DNA of 64,000 nucleotides from Gremmenia infestans (GCA_032629725.1 JAFEVB010000027.1:310001-374000), one strand, 5' to 3'; numbered from the stretch's first letter, positions 9,960 to 22,415 are shown. Translations and numbers: made by a program. The notes: generated from the letters alone by a model not told the origin.

Positions 9960-12597
9960 AGATAGACTTGACATGTATACTACTGTATGAGTGTATGTTA
10001 GGACGGTGTATGTAATTAAAATAGCCCAGCATGTCATTCATACTAAGAGGTTGATCATTTACGCTAGAACTTGTAACTGTGGGTTAAGTTTGAGGTCATC
10101 GAACGACTATAGATTGACTATGATTTGTTTACTCTCCCCTGTCAAGGAGGTATTTCCAACTAATATATATATGCCAAAATAGTGTGCGGATGCCTTTAGT
10201 CTGTTCAATTTCAAGAAGATGCTTCACTTTGCGTCGTATGTCCAGAAGGAATCCTAATATTCTCTTAAAAAGCTACATGCAGCCCCTGCAGCGCTCTGAA
10301 ATACGAAGTCTATCAGCGCTATTGCCCGGCCTGTGATTACTTGGTTGAAGTATCTGGGACGAGCGTGGAGGGAATGTTCGCAAGCTACTCCATCATAGGT
10401 CCCATTCCGCGTGGTTTGGCACATTCATACCGGCATAGCTTTATATCCAAATCATGCATGATTAAATCCACTGTCAGCCTCTCCTTCACCGTCAAAACTA
10501 GACTTCCTTCAGTCACTTTAAGCCGAACTTTACTTCGAAAGCATACTGACTAGAACCCATCCACATCTACCCCATGACTTGGCTCCCAGATTTCCAAATA
10601 TAGTGGCCTTCCTTACACCAGACACCCGTGGTCTTACAAGAATGACTTGATACTGTGGTCGGGATAATGGTCCTTCTACTGTTAAATTCAGGTAGAACTA
10701 GTCATTTATAGTACATAAGACGAAGGTGAATATCCTGCTTATAAAAACACAAGCCTAAGTTCTCAAGCTTTCTACTACCATTTTCTTCTTATAAGGGCAT
10801 TATCTTCTGCGCATGCAGACAAGACATTCGCGGAGAACTTTGGTTACGAAGTCAAGTAAAGAATAAGAGAACAGCAAAACACAATCGAAATGGCTCCTCC
10901 ACTTCATGCCTCCCTTCACTCCTTGAAGAATTGAACATCACACCCAAAAACCGGTTGAATATGTAGAAAGTGATGTTACATCAGATCCAGGAAGCTACTG
11001 AGTGTTTCTTCTGTATGTAATCCAATTTTTGTCATCAAATTCGATTTTCGGTCGACTATTTCTTTGCTGCCAAGAAAGAAAAGAGAGCGTTCGGTCGAGT
11101 CGCAGCACTTGTCTTTTTAAGCGGGGAGAATTCAAGATGAAGTTGATGTTGAAGTCGGTACCGGTATGCAGGATGGGTTTGGCTCAGTGGTCGCTCGAAC
11201 CCGTGGAACCATGCCTCGGTGTTATTAATCATTTTTCCTTGACTCTTTGCAAACAAATAACATCTACGGTCAATAGCTTGATATTTATAGCTTCTAGTTC
11301 TGGTAGTTCACGCATTCAGGTATTCGAGCATTCAAAAGTAAGAAGTACCAATTACCTAGTAAAGAACTCATTGCAGCGTCAATGTTTGAAAGGTGTATTT
11401 AATGCTTCTAACCTATAATCTTCCCTGGCATGCATGGTGTTACAAAGAAACGGTGTTTGGTTCAGTGTGTGAGTTGCTTTACTCCTTGGGAAACTAACAG
11501 CATGGCTTCGTATCTCTAGATTCATGTCATATTCCTTCCTAACCTAGTGCGTTTCAGAATTGATTCGTCCTTTCATGTTTCACTGCTGTCAAGATATTCT
11601 TTGCTGCCAAATAGAGCCATTATTCGTCGGAACTTCGTCCCAAAAGGTCCAAGTAGGCTATTTTTACCTCGGGCATATATATACACTGCGCAAAGTCTTT
11701 ATATTGTAGCCAATACGCAACTTATCTGTTATCAGTTTCTTTACAAGCCTCTTGTCTTGCTCTAAAAAGACGGACGTTGCCTTGTTTGCAAGTTTGGACT
11801 TCAGATCGACTATCTCCTTGAGTTTAGACTTAAGCTTCTTGTACTCGCAACCATTTGTCGGCCATACATCTAGCCAGAAGCTCAAAAGCGTGCTCTATTC
11901 GACTAGATCTTAGAAAACCGCTATGTGGACGCAATGCAATGTGCACACCAGCTTGCAAAGCTTAGACTTGTAGATTCTCTGTCTTCCTCAGCTAGACGAT
12001 ATTTATATGTCTTCCAAATCAAGTAACCGAAACCTTTACAGGATAGGAGATAGCACTTCAAGATCTGTAAATCGTGAAATTTAGTAGGTAGCATTTCCTG
12101 CCCATTTCAAAGCCTTCTTCGGTACTAGAGTCTCTAAGAGTGTAGACGGCCGTATGGTTCTTAATCCTAAATACAGCACAAACTATATTAAGCTAATACT
12201 TAAAGCTGTAATCGCTCGCAGGAATACTGGATGCCACCAATTGATCGGGTCAGAATTCTAGAGCTGGTATCGGAACATTTTTTTAAACCAAAATTAAAGG
12301 GTCATTTGGAAGGAATAAAATTGACGAAAGTGGTTTTGATACTCGTAATAAGATCTGAATGTATCCTGCTGATATACAAGCACGGGCTTTCAAAAGAAAT
12401 AAAGAGGGGTTTATGGATGCGGCACATGACTTATTTAGAGTCCACGAGGTTTAATTGACTTTTATGCAGAGCTATCTATTCCTCCAGCTCGGCAGACCAT
12501 ATCAAAGTAGATAGGGAGGGTATCAACAAGCAAAGTGCTATGCCTTAGATAGGTACATGCTCATGAAGACTCCAAACGCCGCGCATTTTCCATTCCT
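9960..12597. other. AT-rich gene-poor stretch
   Basis: About 2.6 kb without a supported gene. Small open frames exist (for example a Lys-rich one at 11664-11885 on the minus strand and one at 12231-12458 on the plus strand), but neither has a recognisable domain or splice partners. The base composition and scattered stops would fit an old, mutated repeat, but I cannot identify an element. Confidence 0.4.
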
Positions 12598-13187
12598 CTA
12601 GTAGAAGAAACCAATAATCTTGCCAGCGACGTGCTTGCGACGCGCCTCCTCGTGGTCCATGATACCGGCCGAGGTGGTCAGGACCATGTATCCGAATTGA
12701 CGGGAAGGCAGGAGCTTGACAACCCACTTCTCAAGGTCGCCGAGGCGGACGTTGAAGCGAGGGGAGATGACACCGGTCTTGTTGAGGCGGCCGTTGAGCT
12801 GGATGACGATCTTGCCGGAGCGGTGATCATCAACTTCCTCGAACTCGCCGATGTAGCCTGGAGAGAAAGATTGTCAGTGATGTTGCGAAAGATTAAACGT
12901 GTAACGTCAGGGGGAAAATCAGAGAACGTGTAAGATCCTCGCAATAGTATGATATATCGGCAACTTAAAGGACTATGGTCGTGTGGTATTGAGACCGTCA
13001 TCTAGTTATCATGCCGAATGGGTAAAAAGAAAAGGCAGGCTCGTGCCAACATACCGTGCTTCTGCATGACGCTGAGGAACTTGACGATGACCTTGGAAGA
13101 AGGATGGATCAGAACCTGACGCTTTCCGGACTTCTCGGCGTTGTTGATGCTGTTGAGCGCATCGTTGAGGACGGAGGTCTTGACCAT
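12598..13187 (-). CDS. RPS22: 40S ribosomal protein uS8 (S22/S15a)
   Basis: Two exons, 13187..13055 and 12857..12598, giving exactly 130 aa, the usual length for eukaryotic uS8. It starts MVKTSVLNDALNSINNAEKS and continues with GKRQVLIHPSSKVIVKFLSV; the second exon begins GYIGEFEEVDDHRSGKIV and ends IMDHEEARRKHVAGKIIGFFY. It is a structural protein of the small ribosomal subunit that contacts 18S rRNA. The 197-nt intron is long for this window, as is common in ribosomal protein genes. It is divergent from RPS12. Confidence 0.96.
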
Positions 13188-13807
13188 TTTGGCGGTTGGG
13201 AGATTCTCAGATCGATTTGATATGGAAATGAGGTATCTGCGCAGAAAGAAAAAGTTGCATGTTAGCCTTCAAGGCCTCTTGAGCATGGAGAGTGCCCTCA
13301 TGATTGACAAGAGGGTTCTGCAGCTCGTCGTATAGAGAAGATCAGTGTCGACATCTTTCAATTGCTATGGTTCTGTTCATCATCGTGGGTGTGAAATTCT
13401 GCCAAATTGCGAAATGCCCTTGAACAATGTTCCAGTCCCAGTCGCACATTGAGTAGATGTCGATTGTCCCCTCTGCCTATCATGAAGGGCTTTCGATTAT
13501 GTTGTAATGGAAATACATACCTCAAGTTGCGTTTTGCGTGGTCGTCGAAGGATTGATGCTTTTCGTGAGTCGTGAAGTTCAAAAGACAAATTTGCATGGA
13601 ATTTCTGTGTGGGGATGGAACTTTGCGCTTAGTCATCTGAATCGCGTAGCTGGCCAATAATATTTGCGAGCATACCCTTCATGAGTGCAGCTTGAACGCA
13701 CCAAACTTTTGGATCACCACAAATCATCAAGCGAATTTCCCGACCTTTGAATTTCTTAACATTTACACCAATCTTCGAGGACCTGAGGATATCAAACACA
13801 AGTCAAG
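13188..13807. promoter_or_regulatory. Shared promoter region of RPS22 and RPS12
   Basis: 620 bp between the start codons of two divergent ribosomal protein genes, so it must carry both promoters and 5' leaders. A GT-rich donor-like region just upstream of RPS22 may reflect a leader intron. I did not recognise a specific factor-binding box with confidence. Confidence 0.6.
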
Positions 13808-14493
13808 ATGGTGAGTGCACATCCATCCATCAATCCCTTTTTGAGCGAGAAGACATTGGAATAGTCCTATTCTCGAGTTCTGTTGGCCTCATACGAATGC
13901 GCAAGCTGCCTCCTACTTGCGACCGCCTTTAACGCAGCATCATATTCATTCATACTCTTGAAAAACACCATACTAATTCTTCAAAAGTCTGACGCAGAAG
14001 ATAACGCATCCAACGCCCCCGATGTCGCCGAGGCCGACGAAGTTGAAGTCTCTGGAGATGCCGCATCCAAGGGACAAATGTCCGTCCTGGACGCTTTGAA
14101 GGGTGTTCTCAAGCTTGCCCTCATGCACGATGGTCTTGCCCGTGGTCTCCGTGAAGCCTCCAAGGCCCTCGACAGACGCCAAGCACACATGTGTGTTTTG
14201 AACGAAGCATGCGAGGAGGAGGCATACAAGAAGCTGGTCGTTGCGCTGTGCTCCGAGCACAAGATTCCTTTGATCAAGGTTCCTGATGGAAAGCAATTGG
14301 GCGAGTGGGCTGGTTTGTGTAAGTATTCCATGCGTGATTATGTTTGGACATGGCTGATATGATAATAGGTGTGTTGGACCGTGAGGGAAACGCACGCAAG
14401 GTTGTCAACTGCTCGTGCGTTGTTGTCAAGGACTGGGGTGAGGAGTCTCAAGAGCGATCGATCCTCCTCAACTACTTCCAGACCGAACAGTAA
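13808..14493 (+). CDS. RPS12: 40S ribosomal protein eS12
   Basis: Three exons: 13808..13810, 13988..14318, 14369..14493 (152 aa). The first exon is only the ATG codon, followed by GTGAGT and a 177-nt intron. The second exon starts SDAEDNASNAPDVAEADEVE and includes VLDALKGVLKLALMHDGLAR and HMCVLNEACEEEAYKKLVVA, typical of eS12 (L7Ae fold). It ends with VVKDWGEESQERSILLNYF. This protein sits in the small-subunit beak. The ATG-only exon with a long first intron is a known arrangement in fungal ribosomal protein genes. The gene converges with the parvulin gene 230 bp downstream. Confidence 0.95.
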
Positions 14494-14724
14494 AGCCAAA
14501 ATCGATGGACGGATGGATGAACGGAGTTTGATTGCGGCGGATAGACATTGGCCATATTGAGTTTTCCTTCAAATGTATTCTAAATGCATAGGCGAGCAAT
14601 AAAGTGGCATATGGGGCAAACCAAGAACATATAGAACTGTGACCGTGACTGATTTGATGCGCCAAACTCCTGACCTCTCGACCTTTTGATAAACCAATTC
14701 CACTCCATTCATAGCTCTGCCCTG

Positions 14725-15229
14725 TCATTTCCTTCCTTCAACCATGATAATATGATACCCAAACCCCGTCTTAACCTCCACATACTTCGGACTCGCAGTC
14801 GTAGAAGCTTCCAATTCAAAAGCAGCCGCCTCAAATGTAGGATCAAGATCACCTCTCGTCTTCCAACCCAACAAACCACCTACATATTCATCATCAGCAC
14901 TCAAGCCCTCTCAAAAGCATGGATACAACATACCAACTCTCGCCTTATCTTCTGAAAACTCCCTCGCAACATCATCAAACTTGGCGCCTCCCCTCAATTT
15001 CTCCAGCGCTTCTTCCCTCTTCCCATGTTTCTCACACTAGAAACCATCAGATCTATCCACTTCATTCCCAATTAGAAGTACTATAACACACCAGTATATG
15101 CCGCACATTAATCTGCTGCGCGCCCTTGACTTTTCCCCCTTTCTCCTCCGTACTGGAATCCTCCTTGCCCTTCCCTTTGCCCTTTCCCTTGTCTTTCCCC
15201 GCCGCAGCAGCCTTTCCTTTGGGTGCCAT
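14725..15229 (-). CDS. PIN4: Parvulin-type peptidyl-prolyl isomerase (Par14/PIN4)
   Basis: Three exons: 15229..15092, 15036..14934, 14879..14725 (131 aa, the same length as human Par14). The N-terminus is Lys/Gly-rich and disordered (GKDKGKGKGKGKEDSS). The parvulin domain follows: NVRHILCEKHGKREEALEKL, FSEDKARVGGLLGWKTRGDL and KTGFGYHIIMVEGRK. It catalyses cis-trans isomerisation of X-Pro bonds; Par14 relatives are nucleolar or associated with pre-ribosomes, consistent with the basic tail. It lies between two ribosomal protein genes and cysteine dioxygenase, with no sign of co-transcription. Confidence 0.93.
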
Positions 15230-15622
15230 ATTGAAGGGTACTGGTATGAGGTGCCTGCTTGACTCGCGTGATTGAGACGTGGGTGGTGGGTTGTTTTCGC
15301 GAACGGATGGAGGGGCAGCAGAGACAGCCCCACTAAAAAGTTCTTTTTGGGTGCGGGGAGCTGGTGGTTCCTACAAATACAATCCTCTGGTGTAAAACAT
15401 TGTACATATGACTGTATACAAGTTTTCAATTATAACAATCTAAATATATATATCTATCTATTCAGTTCCCTTTCGTAAAACTTCAAACCATAAAGGACAA
15501 AGTGCAAGTCGCGGGTTCTTTCTTTCAACGCCACCGATACTCGGAGCCAACCACGTCAAAAGATTCTCATTCACACGTCAAATCACTTTCTCATTGTTAA
15601 CGGCGCAACTCATATTCAAATT
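15230..15622. promoter_or_regulatory. Divergent spacer, parvulin and cysteine dioxygenase
   Basis: 393 bp between start codons of divergent genes, so both promoters lie here. It includes a TATA-rich run (tatatatatctatctat) near 15445. No gene seen. Confidence 0.45.
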
Positions 15623-16598
15623 ATGGTACCTGCATTAGCTGAAGGTGCCTTGGGAGCAGGAGGTTCGTTTCCGGGCAACTCGCGAGATCAGCCAGATGCT
15701 TTTCAAACACTCGTCGCCGACCTCTCGAGACTTCTAGGACCATCTTCAGGTATCGACTCTGCGGATGTAAATGTCGGCGAACTAAAGAAGCTTATGGAGG
15801 ATTATGTTTCATGTGAGGAAGAGTGTAAGTTCTTCCATTCCCAAGACTCGATTTCCGGAGTTGGTGGCGTTGGAAAAGAACATGTCTCGTATATTATATT
15901 CTCCGACTCACCTGCATTCTATCATCTCATCACTAAGTAACTCCCTATACCAACAGGGGCGAAATACGCATTCTCAGATTATTCCCGCGGCTACACTCGC
16001 AACCTCGTCGACAAAGGAAACGGAAAGAGCAATCTCGTAAAATCCCCTTTCAGTCCTCCCCTTCCACTTCCATCTCCACATGACTGACACGATAAACAGT
16101 TAGTCCTCGTCTGGTCCCCTGGAAAAGGCAGTCCGATACACGACCACGCCAACGCGCACTGCCTTATGAAAGTCCTCAAAGGCAGCTTAAAAGAAAGCCG
16201 CTACTCGATACCCGCGGATGCCGATCACGAGACGTCGAAGGGGAGGGCACCGATATGTTTGAATGAGAAGGTGTATGGTGTGGGACAGGTAGCTTATATG
16301 GCTGATGAGCTTGGGGTCCATCAGATTTCTAATCCGGATAAGATGGGGCTGGCTGTTAGTTTGCATCGTAAGTTTATCTATTTGTTTTCATTTCCGTAGA
16401 CTTTATCATCACAAATCACAGTGATATCGATACATTTGGGATTTGAATTGGATTGAACTGGACCAAACTAATTCGTGCTTAGTATACACACCACCCAATG
16501 CCGCAAAATCAGGCTGCAATATCTTCAACGAGAACACGGGCGCAAAGTCCCATGTACAGCAGAATAACTTCTTCTCCGAATTCGGGGTCAAGATCTGA
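15623..16598 (+). CDS. CDO1: Cysteine dioxygenase
   Basis: Four exons: 15623..15824, 15957..16036, 16100..16367, 16483..16598 (221 aa). It oxidises L-cysteine to cysteine sulfinate with a mononuclear Fe(II) centre. The cupin ligands are visible: HDH in GSPIHDHANAHC and the third His in LGVHQISNP. The Cys in HANAHCLMKVLKG and the Tyr in LAVSLHLYTPP match the Cys-Tyr pair that forms the thioether cofactor in mammalian and fungal enzymes. The protein is close to the ~200-aa family size with a short N-terminal extension. Exon joins WAKYAFSDYSRGY and SLH/LYTPP rebuild conserved blocks, which supports the splice sites. In fungi, CDO is important for cysteine detoxification and sulfite production. 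Confidence 0.94.
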
Positions 16599-17105
16599 TC
16601 GAGCGTGCTTGATGCCACTCACTCTCCAACCTATACAGAGTACTTCCTCATTACGTACCTAGATTCAGACGGACACTTTTTGTGGATAGAATAGACATAG
16701 AGCATAGAACAGAAAGCCACACCGCACTACATTTAGAAATTCTGCTTGCATACTAGAAGCATTTCTAGCGTCATAAAGAAAGAATTGAGGATAAAAAGAA
16801 CAGAACCAATAGAGAAAAAAAACACTCAACGGACACTCCCGCGACTAAGTCCTCCTCGAGGTAAGTTCAGCCCTATAGCGTTGGCGTCCCCACGACCGTT
16901 TTCCTCCTCTTCGTTCACTACAAACTACTTCACTTCTCCCGAAAGAGAAAAAAAACTACAAATTATATCAAAGTAAGGATATATACATTATACACCTTCC
17001 TTATACTTCAACGCCCGCCCTTTGAATCAAAACCAGGATATTCCTCCCTCTCTCAGACTTATTCGCACTTGCACAAGGTAATCTACATATCACCCGCAAA
17101 CAATC
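16599..17105. other. Intergenic spacer
   Basis: About 500 bp between cysteine dioxygenase and the hypothetical gene, both on the + strand. No protein-like frame; presumably 3' UTR plus a promoter. Confidence 0.4.
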
Positions 17106-18013
17106 ATGTCCATGTCCTCCATAACCCCACCACCAGCTCGGAATACAGCCGTTATAAGGCAGACGGTCGATATGTCCATGTCCACCTCAGCTGCGAGAAG
17201 CACGCTTCGGACTTCAGAAGAAAGTACGTTCGTTGCTCCCCTATCCCTTCCTATCTCTAGTTCTCCCCGAACCATACAACATCTCATTCGAATTCCATCT
17301 CATACTAATATATATGCAACTTTAAATTTTATTATAGAGTCTCACTTAATTACTTACATATTTACCAAACAGGACAAAATCACCCAAGTGCAATCACCCC
17401 CACCAACCCCTCATCCCTCACACCCCTCACAACCCCAACCCCATCCTCAACCCCCGTGCACGAAGAGCGAAAAGAAGTTGAATCATGGTGTTCTCGATTC
17501 GAAGCCAAGCAGAAAGTCCGTCCCCCTTCCCATCCCTTTCTCTCATTCCCACCCCCCCAAACGAGAAACCAACCCAAAGAGATTTAATTTCGAGGCGAAT
17601 GTCTGACTAACACAACCCAGAACGGTAAAATTATCAGCACTAGCGACAAGGAATACATAGCTATAATGCGTGAATGGCGCTCTCGTCAGTGTCACAAGAA
17701 ACATACTCCTACTCCTAGCACTTCCACTTCCACAGATATCCCTCACAATATCCCTCACAATAACAATACCACTCCCACTCCCACTCCAACAGCTACTACA
17801 GTCACCGTTACTGATATTGCTGCCGCGGCGTCTGGCGAAGAGGAGGATGATATGAATATGCAGGTGGGGAGGGAGAGGGAGAGGGAGATGGAGATGGATG
17901 TTAGTGAGAGGAGTGTTGGTGAGCGGAGTGCAGGGTTTGGTGGTAAGAATGGGAGGGAGAAGAGGGGGAAGAGGGAGAGGGCTAGGGAATGGTTTAGGGT
18001 AATTGGGTTTTAA
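17106..18013 (+). CDS. Hypothetical protein, 217 aa
   Basis: Proposed exons 17106..17223, 17373..17515 and 17621..18013 keep one open frame (217 aa). I do not recognise a family. The N-terminal 80 residues are Ser/Thr/Pro-rich. The centre has a charged stretch with aromatic residues (EERKEVESWCSRFEAKQK, then GKIISTSDKEYIAIMREWRS), the best candidate for a folded segment. The rest is Thr-rich and then Arg/Glu-rich (REREREMEMDVSERS), ending in a basic patch. The second intron ends with a good branch point and acceptor (CTGACTAACACAACCCAG) but uses an unusual GTCCGT donor, so the middle junction is less sure. A nuclear or regulatory protein is possible but not shown. Confidence 0.55.
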
Positions 18014-18434
18014 ATCACAGTACTTTGCTTCGCTTGCCTTCGCTGGAAGTAAAAGGGGAGTAAAGGTAAAGGGCACGTGGTTTCGATATTGCGGCACGGG
18101 GTTCTTGAAATGTGCTTGCTAGCTGTATTGCTACGATCTATCTATCTATTCCTCATCTGATAGAAAACAAAGAATGCACGGACACCATCTCCACCAAACT
18201 CATTTTTTGATTTGATGAGTGGGTGAGAATCGAGATCTTATGATGATGAGGCTAAAACAAACAGCATACTCTTCTCGTAATTGAAAAGAAAACTCCACCG
18301 CAATGCAAATGTGTAAGAAAAAAGCAAAAGCAAAAGAAAATCATGATTCATCGTCCATATGCACATTCGTCCATAATCGAACCAAGACAAATGCAAAACC
18401 ATAAACAAAGACCCCATCCCAAGTACTCCATCCC
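18014..18434. other. Convergent intergenic spacer
   Basis: About 420 bp between converging genes; likely overlapping or abutting 3' UTRs. No gene seen. Confidence 0.4.
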
Positions 18435-21400
18435 TCAACGAGCAGAAGAGTACTCAGGCGTATAGTTCTTCACTCCACCAGCCTTCATGAGCTCGCGGAG
18501 TGCCATAGTAGCGTATTGAGAAGAACCAAGAGCAAATTTAACAACGACTGCGATTCTCGCTGGCTGTGCTTCTTCCTGCGTGATTTCCTCGGCTGGTCGC
18601 TTGGACGATGGCTCAGTCTCAGCACTGTCCAACATCTGAACATCTTGCTTTGGGGTGAATTCTTCAGCGTTGGCTCGCATGGAAGTCAGCTCCCTAACCT
18701 TCTCCTCCTTGATGCTGAACTTTTTGGCATCGGGACGCAAGATAGATGTGGGTTTCTTGTCCGCCTCATTGCCGTGACTGCTCAGCTTCACGCCCCCGTC
18801 AGAGGCATCAGAGACGGAAGATGTTGATACAACATGCTGGGCAGCTCGTTCAGCGTGATGTGGTTTGTAACCCTCCATTGCCGTGACGTTGGATTCCATG
18901 TTGAGCTCTGGTAGGGTAGGAATCATTCCTGCTTCTTGGGGAGTGAGCTCCGTGTTATCGGAAAGCGAGTCGTCGTTAGCACCAGACGCAGAATTGATAG
19001 TAGAGCTTCGTTTATCGAGCCTTTTGATCGCATCCTTGACCTTTTTAGTGGGGCTTCCAGGCTTGGAATCAGAAGCGCCATCGAAGGAGGGAATGCCGGC
19101 ATCGCGGTTCTCATCCTTGTTGGCATTCTGATTCCGAGCAGCATGAATGACGGTTGTCTTCTTGCCGGTCTTTTTAGTCCAATCTCCAGGAGCTGTCTCG
19201 GTGAAAGTGTCTTTGATTAAAGGTTGTGGGACTGTGTTGGGATCAATGGGCTTTGCGATAAGCTTTTGCGCCTCGTATGCCTCTGCGGCTGCCTTCTCCT
19301 CAGCTTGGAGCTTATCCGGTAACGCCTTCCATGCATTGAGAGCACTTGAGCCTTGGGTGGCTTCCTCGGACTTGCCAGCGAAGTTGTTTCTTCCCCGGCC
19401 TGTGGACCAGTTGTTTCCTTGACCATTTGATGGTCCTCCCCCAGAATTGTTGAACTGACCACGGGCAGCCCAGGGCTTGTTCTCCGTATTGTTGGCGTTG
19501 CTATCACGATTGGAATTGTTCCATCCCGCTTTCTTTGGCCTCAACGTATCCAGCTTCTCCGTATCTGTCTCAACCAATTGCTCAGTCTCGGAATGATACG
19601 CTTGGACGTCGAAGCTCAAATCATGTCCGACCTTGGCCATCAGCGGTCGATAGCTACCACTCAGACTGAAGTCCTTGTGTTTTCTGCGCATATTGGCAGG
19701 ATCGAGACCTCCACCAAGCTCACTGCCCATGAACTCCTTGTAATAGTCCCCAATATCATTTGCGGGGTATTCGATGTCAAAACCAGGGGTAGGTAGGATG
19801 ATGTCGAAGATGGTGTACTTGCCACTCTCAGCCTCTTCATCAGTCAAAGGCCTAGCACGCTGATACAAGTCGTCATGAGTAACAGCCGTATCATCAGCCG
19901 CTGGACGCACAACAACCTCGCCATTCTCATCAACTTCATCCTTTGCAGCAGAAGCAATTTGAGCTGGCGTATCAATCAATACCAAATCACCCGCGATGAC
20001 CTTTGTACCGTATTTTGCCCAACGAACACTCGCAGCCATGTTCCAAATATACGATTGATATGCATGAACATACATCGTACGCAGACCTCGGGTAATCTGG
20101 AGGAGCGCACCGGCAAAATCACTTTTGTGGTGGCCGGTGAGTGCTTGGATGAGCGACGCCTCACCGTGGAATTTCTTGGGTAAGCGTCGTAGAGCATCTT
20201 GGGCTTTTCCTCCTCTCTTGAAGCTATTGATTGCAAGCGCCCGATCAACATCATCCCTGTTGATACGGTTTAGAGGCTCCGGATGTTCCTCGGGATACAG
20301 CCCCATGGACAAGGTCTCATCGTTGTACGACAGAATGTCCCATACAGCGCCCTCAAAATCCTCCTTCAAGATCTTCATTCCAACTTGGTGGGTCCCGATG
20401 CCAAAAGTACCGAAACGCTGCAAGCCAAAGTAATTAATGAACCCGTTCCCCTGGAGGTATTTGACGGCATCCCCAACAAGAGTACGTCCAAGTTTCAACC
20501 GTGCTTCCTCGTCCAAGCCAGCTTCATTAGGAAACTGGCAATCTCGTAGAGTAATCGTGAACTGGTTTCCTCCAAGCTCACCCAACTCCAGTCTATTCTT
20601 CTTGTATTCGAAGTTGCCAATGCGAGCATCTCGCAGACTAGAATTGTACTTAACCAATTCCTTTGCGTGTTTTCTGAAAACACTGACTCTCTGTACCGTG
20701 ACGGCCCGGCGATCCTTGGTTCCCGCGAAAGTGAACTCTTTGGGTTTCATCTTCATCATACGGGCTAAGTAGCCAAGCACTTCCATTGTGTCCTTGTTCT
20801 TCTTCTCCAACGTAAAGTGAAGATGCTGTCCACCGAGCTCTTCCCACCCGACTTTGCCTTGGGGTTGACCACCACGGGGTTGATTGCGTGGGTTTTGGTA
20901 TCTGCCGTTCTGACTCATTGCTCCACGGGTGGCTGCGATCAAGATCTTACCTTCGTTGATCATTTCGGTCTCTAACTTCGAGTTGAAGATCCGACGAATA
21001 TCACCATGAATGCGACCGCGTATCTCCTTGTCGGTAATTGGCTCTGTTTGGATGGTGCCAAAAGTAGAAGCTTTGGCACCAGGCTTTGCTAAAATACTCT
21101 GGTACATCTTGAAGATCTTCTCTGTCAGATCATGGCCGAAGTAACCGATAAGTAGCTGAAACTCTTCGGTCTTAATTCGGTCCTGGGTTTCGGTTGAAGT
21201 GAATGGCTCTCCGGGGGCATTTGCAAAAGGAGGTTCGGTAAGGACTCCGGCTTCGGTCACATCTGAAGATGATTGAGGAGCAACATTCTCTTTGGAGGCT
21301 TCCGGAGCAGGCCTGACTTCACTCTCTTCAGCTGCCGGGGGAGTGGCATTTGCAACCTCTGGAACAGGCTTGGTGGATTGAATCTCTGGGGCCTATGCAA

Positions 21401-22115
21401 GGATCAGGTCAGTAAACAAATTGAGCAAACAGGAGCCATGAGTCTGAAGTCGGTAGACTGCTCACCTTTCGTGCATCAATATTGACTTTTGGTGCTTGAT
21501 CATCTGTCAAATGAATGACAGTCCCATCCAGGGCAATTTCATGGACCAAGAAGTCAGTGTATCTGGGAAGATCATCATCAGTTCATGCTTGCAATTAAAG
21601 AATGGGATTAGGAGAAAGAAGTTCCGTGTTGTAAAGAAGGCAGAGCTCGTCGGGAGGTATCTTTCTGTCTCTCGTTCTCTCAAGATGTGCAGTGAAGGGG
21701 GATTTAACATCGTAACGTGACACAACCTGAGCCATCCTGGACCTTTCTCCTTGGTCTTTTGAACCACAAACAGGCCAAAGATGAAGATACAAGTAGAATT
21801 GATCCCGTAGACATGTCGGACGCAGAATAAAAGCTCCATCACATACCTTTGCTTGAGCACACCCGAAAATCCAGGATTAGAAGCATTGACGAAATGCAAA
21901 ATCCCAACCTCAGCTTCCTTCCCGTCAGAAGTCTCGCCGACAACATCCAGCTTACTAGATCTGTGATCCATGTTGGCTTTATTGTCGTCTGTTGTGGTTG
22001 TGCTGTTTGTGTTTGGATTTGGAGAGAGCTTCTGTCGTTTGCGGGGAGGCCCATTTGCAGCCTCGCCCTTGCCCTCGCCCTCGCCAAACGACATTTTTAG
22101 CTCCGAGCTAGCCAT
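18435..22115 (-). CDS. PUS7: tRNA/mRNA pseudouridine synthase Pus7 (TruD family)
   Basis: Three exons: 22115..21847, 21562..21466, 21392..18435 (1,107 aa). The first exon is basic and disordered (PPRKRQKLSPNPN). The catalytic domain begins at about residue 75 with GFSGVLKQRYTDFLVHEIA. It contains FTFAGTKDRRAVTVQRVSVF, whose Asp is the TruD catalytic residue, and continues through FINYFGLQRFGTFGIGTHQV. The last 40 residues (GSSQYATMALRELMKAGG) are the normal TruD C-terminus. Between the segment around GSYRPLMAKV and that end there are about 390 residues of Asn/Gln/Ser/Glu-rich low-complexity sequence, so the protein is far longer than yeast Pus7 (about 680 aa). Pus7 modifies U13 and U35 of tRNAs, U2 snRNA and mRNAs. 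Confidence 0.92.
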
Positions 22116-22415
22116 TTTAGCTCCTAGCTACTGGCTGCAAAGTCACCCGGTCAGAGTGCAATAAAGGCGGGCGTGGAAGTTTATTTATAATGGCAATGCT
22201 TTTCATGAAGAATGGCAGAATTATTTTGATACAAGAATTGGAAAACCTCACTAAAGTCGGCATTCGGCTACTGTTTTTCCGGTATTGGCTAGCTATTAAG
22301 GGTTTACGGTACTTTTGCTACGCCAATTGACGGGGGTCAGCCCCTCATCAGAGAGAACTTCACTCCAAATCTAAGCTTCAGCAACCACAGCCATCACCAA
22401 AGCACGCCGGCCATC
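22116..22415. other. Short tandem-gene spacer
   Basis: 300 bp between the stop of the SRA-like gene and the start of PUS7, both on the minus strand. It must hold the PUS7 promoter. Nothing else seen. Confidence 0.4.

Noticed and set aside
11664..11885. Lys-rich minus-strand open frame resembling a coiled coil
   Set aside because: Short, in AT-rich DNA where Lys/Leu codons arise by chance; no flanking exons or family match.
15991..16179. Minus-strand open frame inside cysteine dioxygenase
   Set aside because: It overlaps verified exons on the other strand and has no similarity to a known protein.
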